Of a DNA stretch of 64,000 nt, positions 46,871 to 55,633 are shown piece by piece. Numbering within the stretch: the first letter of the stretch is position 1; each line of letters begins with the position of its first letter. Source of the DNA: Christensenella timonensis. Its GTDB lineage: Bacteria > Bacillota > Clostridia > Christensenellales > Christensenellaceae. Where the stretch lies: positions 1,550,001-1,614,000 of the forward strand of contig NZ_FLKP01000002.1 in the NCBI RefSeq assembly GCF_900087015.1. The letters are read 5' to 3'. The notes below the pieces were generated by a model, which saw nothing but the letters and a program-made list of their open reading frames with translations, did no database searches and had not been told where the DNA came from. A program made the translations under genes and the position numbers.

Positions 46871-47431
46871 ATGGACACAAAAGGAAAATTAATCGTTATT
46901 TCAGGCCCTTCCGGGTGCGGTAAAGGTACGATCGTCGATAAGCTGCTCCAGCAGGACGGCTCGCTGCAGCTATCCATCTCGGCCACGACGCGTATGCCGC
47001 GCGGCACGGAGGAAAACGGTGTGAACTACTTCTTCAAATCGGAGGAAGAGTTTGAACAGATGATACGAGACCAGGCCTTTTTGGAATATGCGGATGTATT
47101 TGGGAAATATTACGGAACGCCCAAAGAGTATGTGCTCGGCAAGCTTAAGCAGGGCAAAAATGTTATCCTTGAGATTGACGTACAGGGCGCTATGCAGGTG
47201 ATCAAAAATTATCCGGAGGCAGTGACGATCTTCATCCTGCCGCCTTCGGAGGAAGTCTTGCTCGGCCGACTCAAAGGCCGCGGCACCGAAACGGAAGAAC
47301 AGATCATGAAACGCTTTGGCAAAGCGAAAGCGGAAATGGAATATGCGCAGCAGTATGGTTACAGGGTCGTGAACGACGATCTTGACACGGCTGTTGCGGA
47401 AGTGAAAAATATTATAGACCACGCATCATAA
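46871..47431 (+). CDS. gmk: Guanylate kinase
   Basis: Phosphorylates GMP to GDP. 186 residues. P-loop SGPSGCGKGT near residues 11-20, GMP-binding STTRMPR-like segment (ATTRMPRGTEENGVNY) and the LID. The chosen ATG has only a weak ribosome binding site; an in-frame GTG seven codons earlier (46850) is an alternative. Confidence 0.95.
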   Translation: MDTKGKLIVISGPSGCGKGTIVDKLLQQDGSLQLSISATTRMPRGTEENGVNYFFKSEEEFEQMIRDQAFLEYADVFGKYYGTPKEYVLGKLKQGKNVILEIDVQGAMQVIKNYPEAVTIFILPPSEEVLLGRLKGRGTETEEQIMKRFGKAKAEMEYAQQYGYRVVNDDLDTAVAEVKNIIDHAS

Positions 47432-47464
47432 TGAATAACGCCCAATGGGCGCAGGAGGAAGCAA

Positions 47465-47671
47465 ATGATACATTTGGAATTGAATGATCTATTGAAAAAA
47501 GTCGACTGCAGATATACGCTGATCGTGGAAACGGCGAAGCGTGCAAGGCAGCTGATCGACGGGGCGCAGCCGCTGACGGAAAAGGTCGACCCCAACCCTG
47601 TTTCGCAGGCTGTAAACGAAGTGCTGAACGACAAAGTAACATACATCAGGGTGACAGACGGTATCAAATAA
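47465..47671 (+). CDS. rpoZ: RNA polymerase omega subunit
   Basis: 68 residues, of normal size for Firmicutes. Conserved R(Y)TLIVETAKRARQL helix (compare the family RY.LV...AKRAR) and downstream VNEVLNDKVTY. AGGAGG upstream. Its stop shares one base with the coaBC start. Confidence 0.93.
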   Translation: MIHLELNDLLKKVDCRYTLIVETAKRARQLIDGAQPLTEKVDPNPVSQAVNEVLNDKVTYIRVTDGIK

Positions 47672-48861
47672 TGCTGAACGGGAAAAATGTACTGCTTGGT
47701 GTAACGGGCGGGATTGCCGCATATAAAAGCGCATATCTTGCAAGCGGCCTCAAAAAAGCCGGCGCTGCGGTGGATGTGGTCATGACACAAGCCGCCGCAA
47801 AATTTGTTACGCCCCTGACGTTTGAAACGTTGAGCGCGGCTCCGGTAACGACAGATATGTTTTCGCGCGAAAAACCGTGGGAAGTGGAACACATTGCCTT
47901 GGCACAAAAAGCTGACCTGGCGGTGATCGCCCCGGCAACGGCGAATACGATCGCCAAACTTGCCTGCGGTATTGCGGACAATATGCTCGCCACGACCATT
48001 CTCGCGTGTACATGCCCGGTTGTGGTCGTTCCGGCAATGAATACGGCGATGTACGAAAATATCGCGACACAGGTCAACCTGCAAATTTTGAAGGATCGGG
48101 GATTCATCGTAATGAACCCGGCGGAAGGGGCGCTTGCTTGCGGGACATCGGGTGCGGGGCGCATGCGCGAACCGCAGGAGATCATTGATTTTTTGCAGGA
48201 GCTCCCAATGGAAAAGGGGAACGGCCTTGCAGGTAAAAAAGTCCTGATCACGGCGGGCCCTACGCGTGAAGCCATCGATCCGGTACGCTATATCACGAAC
48301 CGTTCGTCCGGTAAGATGGGCTATGCGCTTGCGGCGGGTGCGCTGGGCGAAGGGGCAGAGGTCATGCTTGTGAGCGGGCCGGTGAGTATCTCGCCTCCGC
48401 AGGGTGCCAGTTTGTACCCTGTGGAAAGCGCGCATCAGATGTATAAGCAGGTCATGGAGCTCAAAGACAGCGCGGATATTATCATCATGTGCGCGGCGGT
48501 GGCAGATTACAGCCCGAAGCTGCGTGAAGAGCACAAGATGAAAAAACAGGATACCCTTAGCTTGGAGCTGGTGAAAACGCACGATATCCTGTCGGAAGTG
48601 GGCAAAGAAAAAAAGGCGTATCTGGTCGGTTTTGCCGCGGAAACGCAGAACATAGAGCAATATGCAAAGGGGAAGCTTGAAAAAAAGAACCTGGATATGA
48701 TCGTCGCCAATGACGTATCCGGGACAGAAACGGGCTTTGACAGCGACTACAATGCGGTTTCCGTATACCGGCGCGACGGCAGCGTGGTGCACCTTCCAAA
48801 AGGGCGCAAAGCCGATATCGCGGTATCGATCATACGGGAAATCATCAAAAGCATCGGCTAA
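47671..48861 (+). CDS. coaBC: Bifunctional phosphopantothenoylcysteine decarboxylase / phosphopantothenate-cysteine ligase
   Basis: Two steps of coenzyme A synthesis. 396 residues. CoaC half (about 1-185): flavin-binding VTGGIAAYKS, active-site His in VEHIALAQKA, PATANTIAKLACG, PAMNTAMY and the ACGTSGAGRM flap. CoaB half (about 186-396): ITAGPTREAIDPVRYITNRSSGKMG. Start overlaps the rpoZ stop by one base. Confidence 0.96.
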   Translation: MLNGKNVLLGVTGGIAAYKSAYLASGLKKAGAAVDVVMTQAAAKFVTPLTFETLSAAPVTTDMFSREKPWEVEHIALAQKADLAVIAPATANTIAKLACGIADNMLATTILACTCPVVVVPAMNTAMYENIATQVNLQILKDRGFIVMNPAEGALACGTSGAGRMREPQEIIDFLQELPMEKGNGLAGKKVLITAGPTREAIDPVRYITNRSSGKMGYALAAGALGEGAEVMLVSGPVSISPPQGASLYPVESAHQMYKQVMELKDSADIIIMCAAVADYSPKLREEHKMKKQDTLSLELVKTHDILSEVGKEKKAYLVGFAAETQNIEQYAKGKLEKKNLDMIVANDVSGTETGFDSDYNAVSVYRRDGSVVHLPKGRKADIAVSIIREIIKSIG

Positions 48862-48885
48862 AAGCGTACATAGTACGCTTTTTTC
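48860..48885 (+). terminator. Intrinsic terminator overlapping the coaBC stop
   Basis: AAAAGCGTAC, loop ATA, GTACGCTTTT and two further T. Its left arm begins within the coaBC stop codon. priA starts 20 bases later, so read-through is plausible. Confidence 0.7.
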
Positions 48886-48904
48886 TTAGAACACGGAGGT
48901 TCAT

Positions 48905-51112
48905 TTGTACGCAAAAGTGATCGTGGATATCACACATACCCAGGTCGACCGGGTGTTTGAGTACCGTATCCCACAGGAACTGCATATCGAGCCCGGTATG
49001 CGCGTCAGCGTACCTTTTGGCAAAAGCAAAGAGACGGAAGGTATCGTGATCGGCCTGGCGCAGACGCCTGAATTCCCGCCGGAGAAGATTAAGCCTATCC
49101 TCTCGGCGCTGGAAGATTTTTGTGCGCTTACGCAGGAACAGATCGACCTTGCGTGCTTCATCAAGGAGAAATACAATACAACGCTTGCCTCTGCCTTGCG
49201 ATTCATGATCCCCGCGCAGCTTAGGGGGGGCAAAGTTGGGGCAAAAACGCAAAGCATAGTGCGGCTTGCCGTTTCCGGCAGAGCGCTGTGTGAAGCGAAA
49301 AAAGCGATGCTTAAGCAAAACGGGGAAGTCAGGTTCCACAGGCAGCTGGAAGTTATTGAAAGGCTGGAAAAGGAAGGAGCGCTTCCCGCAAGCGCGCTCA
49401 ATGCATCTGCCGTAAAGTCTCTGCAGCGCAAGGGGATTGTTTCAACGGGAAAAGAAGAAGTATCGCGCATCCCTTTTAAGCAGCCTGTCGGAAAGATCGA
49501 AGATTATACACTCACGGATACACAGCAAAAGATACTGGATACGATCCGCACTTCGGATCAAAGGTCTTTCCTGCTGCATGGCGTGACGGGCAGCGGAAAA
49601 ACAGAAATCTATATCCGCGTGATCCGCGATGCATTGGAACAAGGAAGAACGGCATTGATGCTTGTTCCGGAAATTTCCCTGACGCCGCAGACATACCTGT
49701 TCTTAAAGCAGAGGTTTACAGAAGAAATCGCCGTTTTCCATTCAGGGCTTTCGGCCGGCGAGCGTTACGACGAATGGATGAAGGTGAAGCGTGGACAGGC
49801 AAAGATCGTCTTAGGGGCGCGCAGCGCCGTATTTGCGCCGCTTGAAAACCTTGGCGTCGTCATCATTGACGAAGAACACGAAACGAGCTACAAGGCGGAT
49901 AATTACCCTAAATACACTGCGCATGAAATTGCAAAAAAGCGATGTGAATTAAGCGGCGCGATATTGATCCTCGGCAGCGCTACCCCGCAGGTCGAAACGT
50001 ATTACAAGGCGCGGCAGGGGGAAATGCAGATATTGAAAATGCCGCAGCGGCTGTTTGGCCTCTCCCTTCCGACTGTGGAGGTTGTCGACCTGCGCGCCGA
50101 ATTGAGCAAAGGGAACCGCAGCGCCATCAGCGGAAGCCTTTACGAAGCACTGGACGATACGCTTGCGCGGGGCAAGCAGGCTATGCTCTTTTTGAACCGC
50201 AGGGGATATTCGACCTTTGTCATGTGCCGTTCGTGCGGATATGTGGTCAAATGCGACAGCTGCGACGTGACGATGACCTACCATAAATCGCAGGATATGC
50301 TGAAATGCCACTATTGCGGCCGTACAAAGACGCCCGAGCATATCTGCCCGGAGTGCGGCAAGCCGCATCTGAAGTATTTTGGCGTAGGTACGCAGCAGAT
50401 CGAGGAACAGCTCCGGGACTTGTTCCCGCAGGCGCGGATATTGCGGATGGATCTGGATACGACAGGAACGAAGGATGCACATTTGAAGATATTCAGGCAG
50501 TTTGCCGCGCATGAAGCGGATATCCTGATCGGTACGCAGATGATCACCAAGGGACTGGATTTTGAGGGCGTAACGCTGTCGGCGGTTCTGGCGGCGGACA
50601 CGATGCTCAACATCCCGGATTACCGCAGTGCGGAGCGCACCTTTTCGCATATTACACAGATCGCCGGGCGCGCGGGGCGCAAAGAAGCCGGAAAGGTGAT
50701 CCTGCAGACATATAATCCGGAGCATTACGCCGTACAATACGCGAGCAGGCATGATTATGACGGCTTTTATGAATATGAGATCAGGATGCGGGAGATGGCC
50801 ATGCTCCCACCTTTTTCCACTTATGTGCAGATACAGTTTTCAGGAGAGGAAAACGGGCAGGTCGTATTGGCGGTAAAAGAATTTATCAGGCGATTAAAAA
50901 CCGTGTTATTGCCGCATAAACATGATATAATAAGTATACGGGCGGCGGAAGCCGCGATCAGGCGGATCAGGAATATGGAACGTTATAACATACTGATCCA
51001 TCTGAAAAATGGGGAAGATGGACTGATCTATTCGATCTATCAGGTATTCAACCAATTCCATTATCAAAATGTACTGACCGGTATCGACATCAATCCGGTC
51101 AATATGGCTTAA
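48905..51112 (+). CDS. priA: Primosomal protein N' (replication restart helicase)
   Basis: Reloads DnaB at stalled forks. 735 residues. N-terminal 3' DNA-binding domain, helicase motif I GVTGSGKTEIY, DEEH box in VIIDEEHETSY, zinc region with four cysteine pairs (CRSCGYVVKCDSC and CHYCGRTKTPEHICPECG), then QMITKGLDFEG and the QIAGRAGR motif VI. TTG start at 48905, five bases after GGAGG. Confidence 0.96.
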   Translation: MYAKVIVDITHTQVDRVFEYRIPQELHIEPGMRVSVPFGKSKETEGIVIGLAQTPEFPPEKIKPILSALEDFCALTQEQIDLACFIKEKYNTTLASALRFMIPAQLRGGKVGAKTQSIVRLAVSGRALCEAKKAMLKQNGEVRFHRQLEVIERLEKEGALPASALNASAVKSLQRKGIVSTGKEEVSRIPFKQPVGKIEDYTLTDTQQKILDTIRTSDQRSFLLHGVTGSGKTEIYIRVIRDALEQGRTALMLVPEISLTPQTYLFLKQRFTEEIAVFHSGLSAGERYDEWMKVKRGQAKIVLGARSAVFAPLENLGVVIIDEEHETSYKADNYPKYTAHEIAKKRCELSGAILILGSATPQVETYYKARQGEMQILKMPQRLFGLSLPTVEVVDLRAELSKGNRSAISGSLYEALDDTLARGKQAMLFLNRRGYSTFVMCRSCGYVVKCDSCDVTMTYHKSQDMLKCHYCGRTKTPEHICPECGKPHLKYFGVGTQQIEEQLRDLFPQARILRMDLDTTGTKDAHLKIFRQFAAHEADILIGTQMITKGLDFEGVTLSAVLAADTMLNIPDYRSAERTFSHITQIAGRAGRKEAGKVILQTYNPEHYAVQYASRHDYDGFYEYEIRMREMAMLPPFSTYVQIQFSGEENGQVVLAVKEFIRRLKTVLLPHKHDIISIRAAEAAIRRIRNMERYNILIHLKNGEDGLIYSIYQVFNQFHYQNVLTGIDINPVNMA

Positions 51113-51125
51113 ACGGAGGACAAAC

Positions 51126-51620
51126 GTGGCTACAAGGACAATATTAGAGGGGGATAATCCCAGGTTACGGAAAATTTCAAGGCCGGTCGGGGCGATCAAC
51201 AAGAGAATCATCGACCTGCTCGACGATATGGCGCAGACGATGTATGAGGCGCGCGGCGTGGGACTTGCGGCGCCGCAGGTAGGCGTTTTGAGGCGCGTAG
51301 TCGTGATCGACGTAGGCGACGGTCTTGTGGAGCTCATCAACCCGGAGATCATAAAAACCGAGGGGACGCAGCGGGAAGAGGAAGGCTGTCTTTCGCTGCC
51401 GGAGGACAATGGATATGTGATCCGTCCGGCAAAAGTCGTCGTGCGCGCACTCGACCGCAATGGCGATACGCAGGAATACACAGGCGAAGGTCTTTTGGCG
51501 CGCGCATTCGCCCATGAGATCGACCATTTGGACGGCGTTTTATTTACGGACAAAATGGTGGAACGTATCACGGACGACGACCATGACGGGGAACAGGACG
51601 AACATGAAACGGAACTTTAA
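51126..51620 (+). CDS. def: Peptide deformylase
   Basis: Removes the N-formyl group from nascent proteins. 164 residues. Motif 1 GVGLAAPQVG, motif 2 EGCLSLP (metal-binding Cys), motif 3 AHEIDHLDG (two metal His and catalytic Glu; the usual first residue is Gln). GTG start at 51126 with GGAGG five bases before. Overlaps fmt by 17 bases. The C-terminal 15 residues are very acidic. Confidence 0.96.
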   Translation: MATRTILEGDNPRLRKISRPVGAINKRIIDLLDDMAQTMYEARGVGLAAPQVGVLRRVVVIDVGDGLVELINPEIIKTEGTQREEEGCLSLPEDNGYVIRPAKVVVRALDRNGDTQEYTGEGLLARAFAHEIDHLDGVLFTDKMVERITDDDHDGEQDEHETEL

Positions 51621-52569
51621 GATCGTATTTATGGGAACGCCGGATTTCGCCGTTCCCGTTCTTAAGATGCTGATTGATGAGAAATATGATGTTGCGGCAG
51701 TGTTCACGCAGCCCGACCGGAAGGCCGGCAGAGGGCATAAGGAATCCCCGCCGCCTGTCAAGGTCCTGGCGGAGCAATACGGGATCCCGGTTTTTCAGTT
51801 TGAAAAGGTAAGCAAACCCGACGGGGTGGCTGCCTTGAAGGAATTGGAGCCGGATCTTATGGTTACGGCGGCATATGGGCATATCTTGTCGGAGGAGGTA
51901 CTGGCTATCCCGCAGTATGGGTGTATCAACGTACATGCGTCGCTGCTTCCCAGGCTGCGCGGCGCGGCGCCCATCCAGTGGGCGATCATCAATGGCGAGA
52001 AAAGAACAGGCGTAACGACGATGTACACGGTGCGCGCTCTTGACGCCGGCGATATTTTGGAACAGGAGGAAACAGGTATCCCTGCCGATATGACGGCGGG
52101 GGAGCTATATAATGTGTTGAGTGAAATGGGCGCCCGGGTACTAAAGCGCACGCTGGAAAAGCTGGCGGACGGGACGCTCAGGCGCAAGCCGCAAAACGAA
52201 GAAGAAGCGACCTATTTTCCGATGTTCAAGAAAGGATTTGGCGAAATCGATTTTTGCAAGCCATCCCATACTATCGTGGATTTTGTCCGGGGAACAAATC
52301 CTGCGCCCGGGGCATATATGCGTTACCACGGCGAAAAAATCAAGGTGTTCCGTGTATGTGCCGACGAATACCGAGGAGAGGAACCCTGCGGCAGCGTTGT
52401 TGTCGCCAACGACAGGCAGGGATTGGGCATCAAAACGAAAGACGGATTGGTCTGGGTCGAGGAGATGCAGCGGCAGGGCGCTAAGCGTATGCCCGCTAAA
52501 GACAGCTTGCGCGGGAAAAAGATCGATGCAGGATACATTTTCCAAAAAGAAGAAGAGGGCGTTAATTGA
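51604..52569 (+). CDS. fmt: Methionyl-tRNA formyltransferase
   Basis: Formylates initiator Met-tRNA. 321 residues. N-terminal VFMGTPDFAVPVLKML, and the SLLPRLRGAAPIQWAI catalytic segment with the N...H..D triad (INVHASLLP). The start inside def gives the family N-terminus. The last bases form ATTGA, with a TTG that starts rsmB. def and fmt together complete the formyl cycle. Confidence 0.96.
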   Translation: MKRNFKIVFMGTPDFAVPVLKMLIDEKYDVAAVFTQPDRKAGRGHKESPPPVKVLAEQYGIPVFQFEKVSKPDGVAALKELEPDLMVTAAYGHILSEEVLAIPQYGCINVHASLLPRLRGAAPIQWAIINGEKRTGVTTMYTVRALDAGDILEQEETGIPADMTAGELYNVLSEMGARVLKRTLEKLADGTLRRKPQNEEEATYFPMFKKGFGEIDFCKPSHTIVDFVRGTNPAPGAYMRYHGEKIKVFRVCADEYRGEEPCGSVVVANDRQGLGIKTKDGLVWVEEMQRQGAKRMPAKDSLRGKKIDAGYIFQKEEEGVN

Positions 52570-53861
52570 ATGCACGGCAGGTTTCACTGGATATCCTATC
52601 CAATGTACTGAAAAACCAAAGTTATCTGAATCTGGAATTAAAACACACTTTAAAACCGTCATGGACGATCGAGGACAGGCGGTTTATTACTGCGCTCGTC
52701 AATACGACGATCGAGAACCTATACCGCATCGATTACATTTTGCAGCAGTTTACGCAGGGAAAACGCCTGCATACGGTGATCCGTAATATTTTGCGGCTGG
52801 GCGTGTGCCAGCTCGCGTTTTTTGAATCAGTACCCGTTTCGGCGGCGGTGAACGAGAGCGTCAAGCTGGTTAAAAGGAGCAGTAAACCGCAGCTTAAAGG
52901 CTTTGTCAATGCGGTGCTGCGCAATATATCCAAAAATCTCGGCAAGATCGATTATCCGGACAGGAAAAAAGACCCGGCTGGGTTCCTGCATGTATTCTAC
53001 AGCTACCCTAAATGGCTGTGCGAAAAATATATGAACGAATATGGCGTCGATTTCACGGAACAGATGCTTTCTTACCGCGCGGACAATTCTCTTACCTGTA
53101 TTCGCGTACAGGAGCGGGAAAGCTTTGCAGTGACGGATCAATATCTGCCGGGCAGGTATTGCGACGATGCCTATTATATCAAAAACGCTTCTAACATCGA
53201 AAATATGCCTATGTTTTTGGACGGCATTATCACTGTACAGGGAGAGGCTTCCATGTTATGCGTGCGCGCGGCAGGGATCGCGCAGCAGGATCGGGTACTC
53301 GATACGTGCGCTGCGCCGGGCGGAAAGAGCGCCTATGCGGCAAAGATCGCTTCGGACGGACATGTCAGCGCGCTGGATATCCATGAACACCGGGCGCAGC
53401 TGATCGGCAAGACGTTTGCGCGGCTGCATACGGAAAACGCCGATATCCGCGTTGCCGACGCTTCCAGGTACGATCGTTCGTTGGGCGAATACGACGTGGT
53501 GCTTGTGGATGCGCCGTGTTCTGCGCTGGGCCTTTTGTACCGTAAAGCGGATATCAAAATATCCAAGAATGAAGATGACATTGAAACCCTTGTGGTTTTG
53601 CAGCGGAAAATCCTGAAAGCGTGCGCAAAGTATGTGAAAAGCGGCGGCGTCCTCCTATACTCCACCTGCACGATCGATCAAAACGAAAATGAAGATAATA
53701 TCCGTTGGTTCCTGAAAGAAAATAAGGAATTCCGTGAGGCGGATTTAAAATCATACCTGCCTGGAAAACTGGCGCAGTATGCTAAGGGATGCACCTTGCA
53801 GCTTTTCCCGCACCGGGATGGGATCGACGGCTTTTTTATGGCAAGAATGGAAAGAATATGA
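52566..53861 (+). CDS. rsmB: 16S rRNA m5C967 methyltransferase RsmB
   Basis: 431 residues. N-terminal NusB-like domain (about 1-140), then a SAM methyltransferase domain with DTCAAPGGKSAYAA (motif I), VDAPCSALGLL (the PC motif) and STCTIDQNENE (the TC nucleophile motif). Starts with a TTG inside the fmt stop region, behind GAGGG. Overlaps rlmN by ATGA. Confidence 0.94.
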   Translation: MNARQVSLDILSNVLKNQSYLNLELKHTLKPSWTIEDRRFITALVNTTIENLYRIDYILQQFTQGKRLHTVIRNILRLGVCQLAFFESVPVSAAVNESVKLVKRSSKPQLKGFVNAVLRNISKNLGKIDYPDRKKDPAGFLHVFYSYPKWLCEKYMNEYGVDFTEQMLSYRADNSLTCIRVQERESFAVTDQYLPGRYCDDAYYIKNASNIENMPMFLDGIITVQGEASMLCVRAAGIAQQDRVLDTCAAPGGKSAYAAKIASDGHVSALDIHEHRAQLIGKTFARLHTENADIRVADASRYDRSLGEYDVVLVDAPCSALGLLYRKADIKISKNEDDIETLVVLQRKILKACAKYVKSGGVLLYSTCTIDQNENEDNIRWFLKENKEFREADLKSYLPGKLAQYAKGCTLQLFPHRDGIDGFFMARMERI

Positions 53862-54886
53862 GAAAACTGCTTGATTACAGCCTTGACGAGCTAAAAACGT
53901 TACTGGAAGATACCGGCGAAAAACCATTTCGCGCCAAGCAGGTGATGCAGTGGCTTGTGCAGGGGAAACGTTTTGACGAAATGACAAACCTGTCTTTATC
54001 GCTGCGCCGGAAATTGAAAGGGCGTTATACGGAGGGGTATGCGGAAATTGTCAGGGTGTTGGCCTCAAAGGACGGTACCAAGAAGTATTTATTTGCTTTT
54101 GAAGATGGGTGCATGGTTGAAAGCGTCTTTATGCAAAAGGATTATGGAAATACCATTTGCGTATCTACACAGGTCGGCTGCCGTATGGGCTGTGTGTTTT
54201 GCGCCTCCGGCGCAAACGGGTTTGTCAGGAATTTGACTGCGGGCGAGATCCTGGCACAGGTAATTGCTGTCAATGCGGATAATGGAGAAGGCCGCGCCAT
54301 CACTAATATCGTGCTCATGGGTATGGGGGAACCGCTCGATAATTACGACAATGTCGTAAAATTCCTGCGTCTTGTAAACGCCAGGGACGGGCTTAATATC
54401 GGTATGCGCAATATATCGCTTTCCACCTGCGGCCTGGCAGGAAAAATCGATCGGTTCGCACAGGAGGGACTTCCCGTTACGCTGTCCATCTCGTTGCATG
54501 CGGCAAGCGATGGGAAGCGCGCGCAGGTTATGCCTGTTGCCAACCGATATTCCCTGCGGGAAATCATCTCTGCGGCAAATAACTACTTTTTAAAAAGCGG
54601 CAGACGTATTATAATAGAATACGCAGTGATCGATGGGTTTAACGACGGGACAGAAGATGTGGAGCTGCTCAGGGAACTTCTTTTGGGGCTCAATTGCCAC
54701 GTCAACCTGATTCCGCTCAACGATAACAGCGGCGTCGCCCTGAAAGCGCCCGCTAAGCGCAGGGTATATGCCTTTTGCGATATGCTTTCAAAAGCGGGAC
54801 TGTCTGCAACAGTACGCAAATCCATGGGCAGCGATATCGCAGGCGCATGCGGTCAGTTAAAGCAGCAATATCAATCGGAAAAATAA
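53858..54886 (+). CDS. rlmN: Dual-specificity RNA methyltransferase RlmN
   Basis: Radical SAM enzyme methylating C2 of A2503 in 23S rRNA and A37 in tRNA. 342 residues. Cluster cysteines C108, C112, C115 (CRMGCVFC), the mechanism-related cysteine near the C-terminus (GACGQL), and the MGMGEPLDNY segment. Start overlaps the rsmB stop. The PP2C gene follows after nine bases. Confidence 0.96.
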   Translation: MRKLLDYSLDELKTLLEDTGEKPFRAKQVMQWLVQGKRFDEMTNLSLSLRRKLKGRYTEGYAEIVRVLASKDGTKKYLFAFEDGCMVESVFMQKDYGNTICVSTQVGCRMGCVFCASGANGFVRNLTAGEILAQVIAVNADNGEGRAITNIVLMGMGEPLDNYDNVVKFLRLVNARDGLNIGMRNISLSTCGLAGKIDRFAQEGLPVTLSISLHAASDGKRAQVMPVANRYSLREIISAANNYFLKSGRRIIIEYAVIDGFNDGTEDVELLRELLLGLNCHVNLIPLNDNSGVALKAPAKRRVYAFCDMLSKAGLSATVRKSMGSDIAGACGQLKQQYQSEK

Positions 54887-54895
54887 GGAGTATCC

Positions 54896-55633
54896 ATGAA
54901 AACGGCAGCAAAAAGCCATGTTGGTAAAGTCAGGACGGTCAACGAAGATACGCTATTTGTACATACGGATCAGAAGCCGTGTTATATGATGGTAGCAGAC
55001 GGAATGGGCGGCCACGCGGCAGGCGAGGTCGCCAGCAGGATCACGTGTGATTCGATCCGCCGCTATATTGACGAGCGCCATCTGGAAGAACTTGGCAAGG
55101 ACGATATCCTGCGTGCAATCGACTTTGCCAATGCATCCCTGCGTGCAGAGATGGAAAAAGACGAGCTGCTCAAAGGAATGGGTACGACGCTTACATTCGC
55201 TGCGGTAAAAGACGAGGAAATCATTATCGCGCAGGTTGGGGATTCCCGCGCCTATCATTTCAATGGCAATGCAGTCCGTAAAGTAACGGACGACCATACC
55301 TATGTGCAGTACCTGATCGACAGCGGCGTGATCAAGGGCAAGGCAGCTTCCGAATATCCTTTTAAGAACATCATCACCCGCGCGGTCGGCATGAAGGATT
55401 TAAAGGTCGACTTCTTTGAATTCAAATGGAAGAGCGGCGACATGCTGTTGCTTTGCTCCGACGGCCTTTCAAATTATACGGACGAAACGATCTTAAAACA
55501 AGTTCTTTCCGCAAACACCACGCTTGCGCATAAAACGGATAACCTTGTAGATCTTGCGCTGGACGGCGGTGGGAAGGATAATATTTCCGTCATTATCGCG
55601 CAATATACCAACGAAGGGGCGGATGCGGTATGA
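54896..55633 (+). CDS. prpC: PP2C-family serine/threonine phosphatase (PrpC/Stp)
   Basis: Reverses phosphorylation by the kinase encoded next. 245 residues. PP2C motifs: VRTVNEDTLF with metal Asp/Glu, ADGMGGHAAGEVAS, VGDSRAYHF and the C-terminal GGGKDNISVI. AAGGAG is in front. Overlaps the kinase gene by ATGA, so enzyme and antagonist are coupled. Confidence 0.95.
   Translation: MKTAAKSHVGKVRTVNEDTLFVHTDQKPCYMMVADGMGGHAAGEVASRITCDSIRRYIDERHLEELGKDDILRAIDFANASLRAEMEKDELLKGMGTTLTFAAVKDEEIIIAQVGDSRAYHFNGNAVRKVTDDHTYVQYLIDSGVIKGKAASEYPFKNIITRAVGMKDLKVDFFEFKWKSGDMLLLCSDGLSNYTDETILKQVLSANTTLAHKTDNLVDLALDGGGKDNISVIIAQYTNEGADAV

Noticed and set aside
47359-48792. Open frame of 477 codons antisense to gmk, rpoZ and coaBC
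   Set aside because: Spans three genes identified by strong motifs; no motif of its own.
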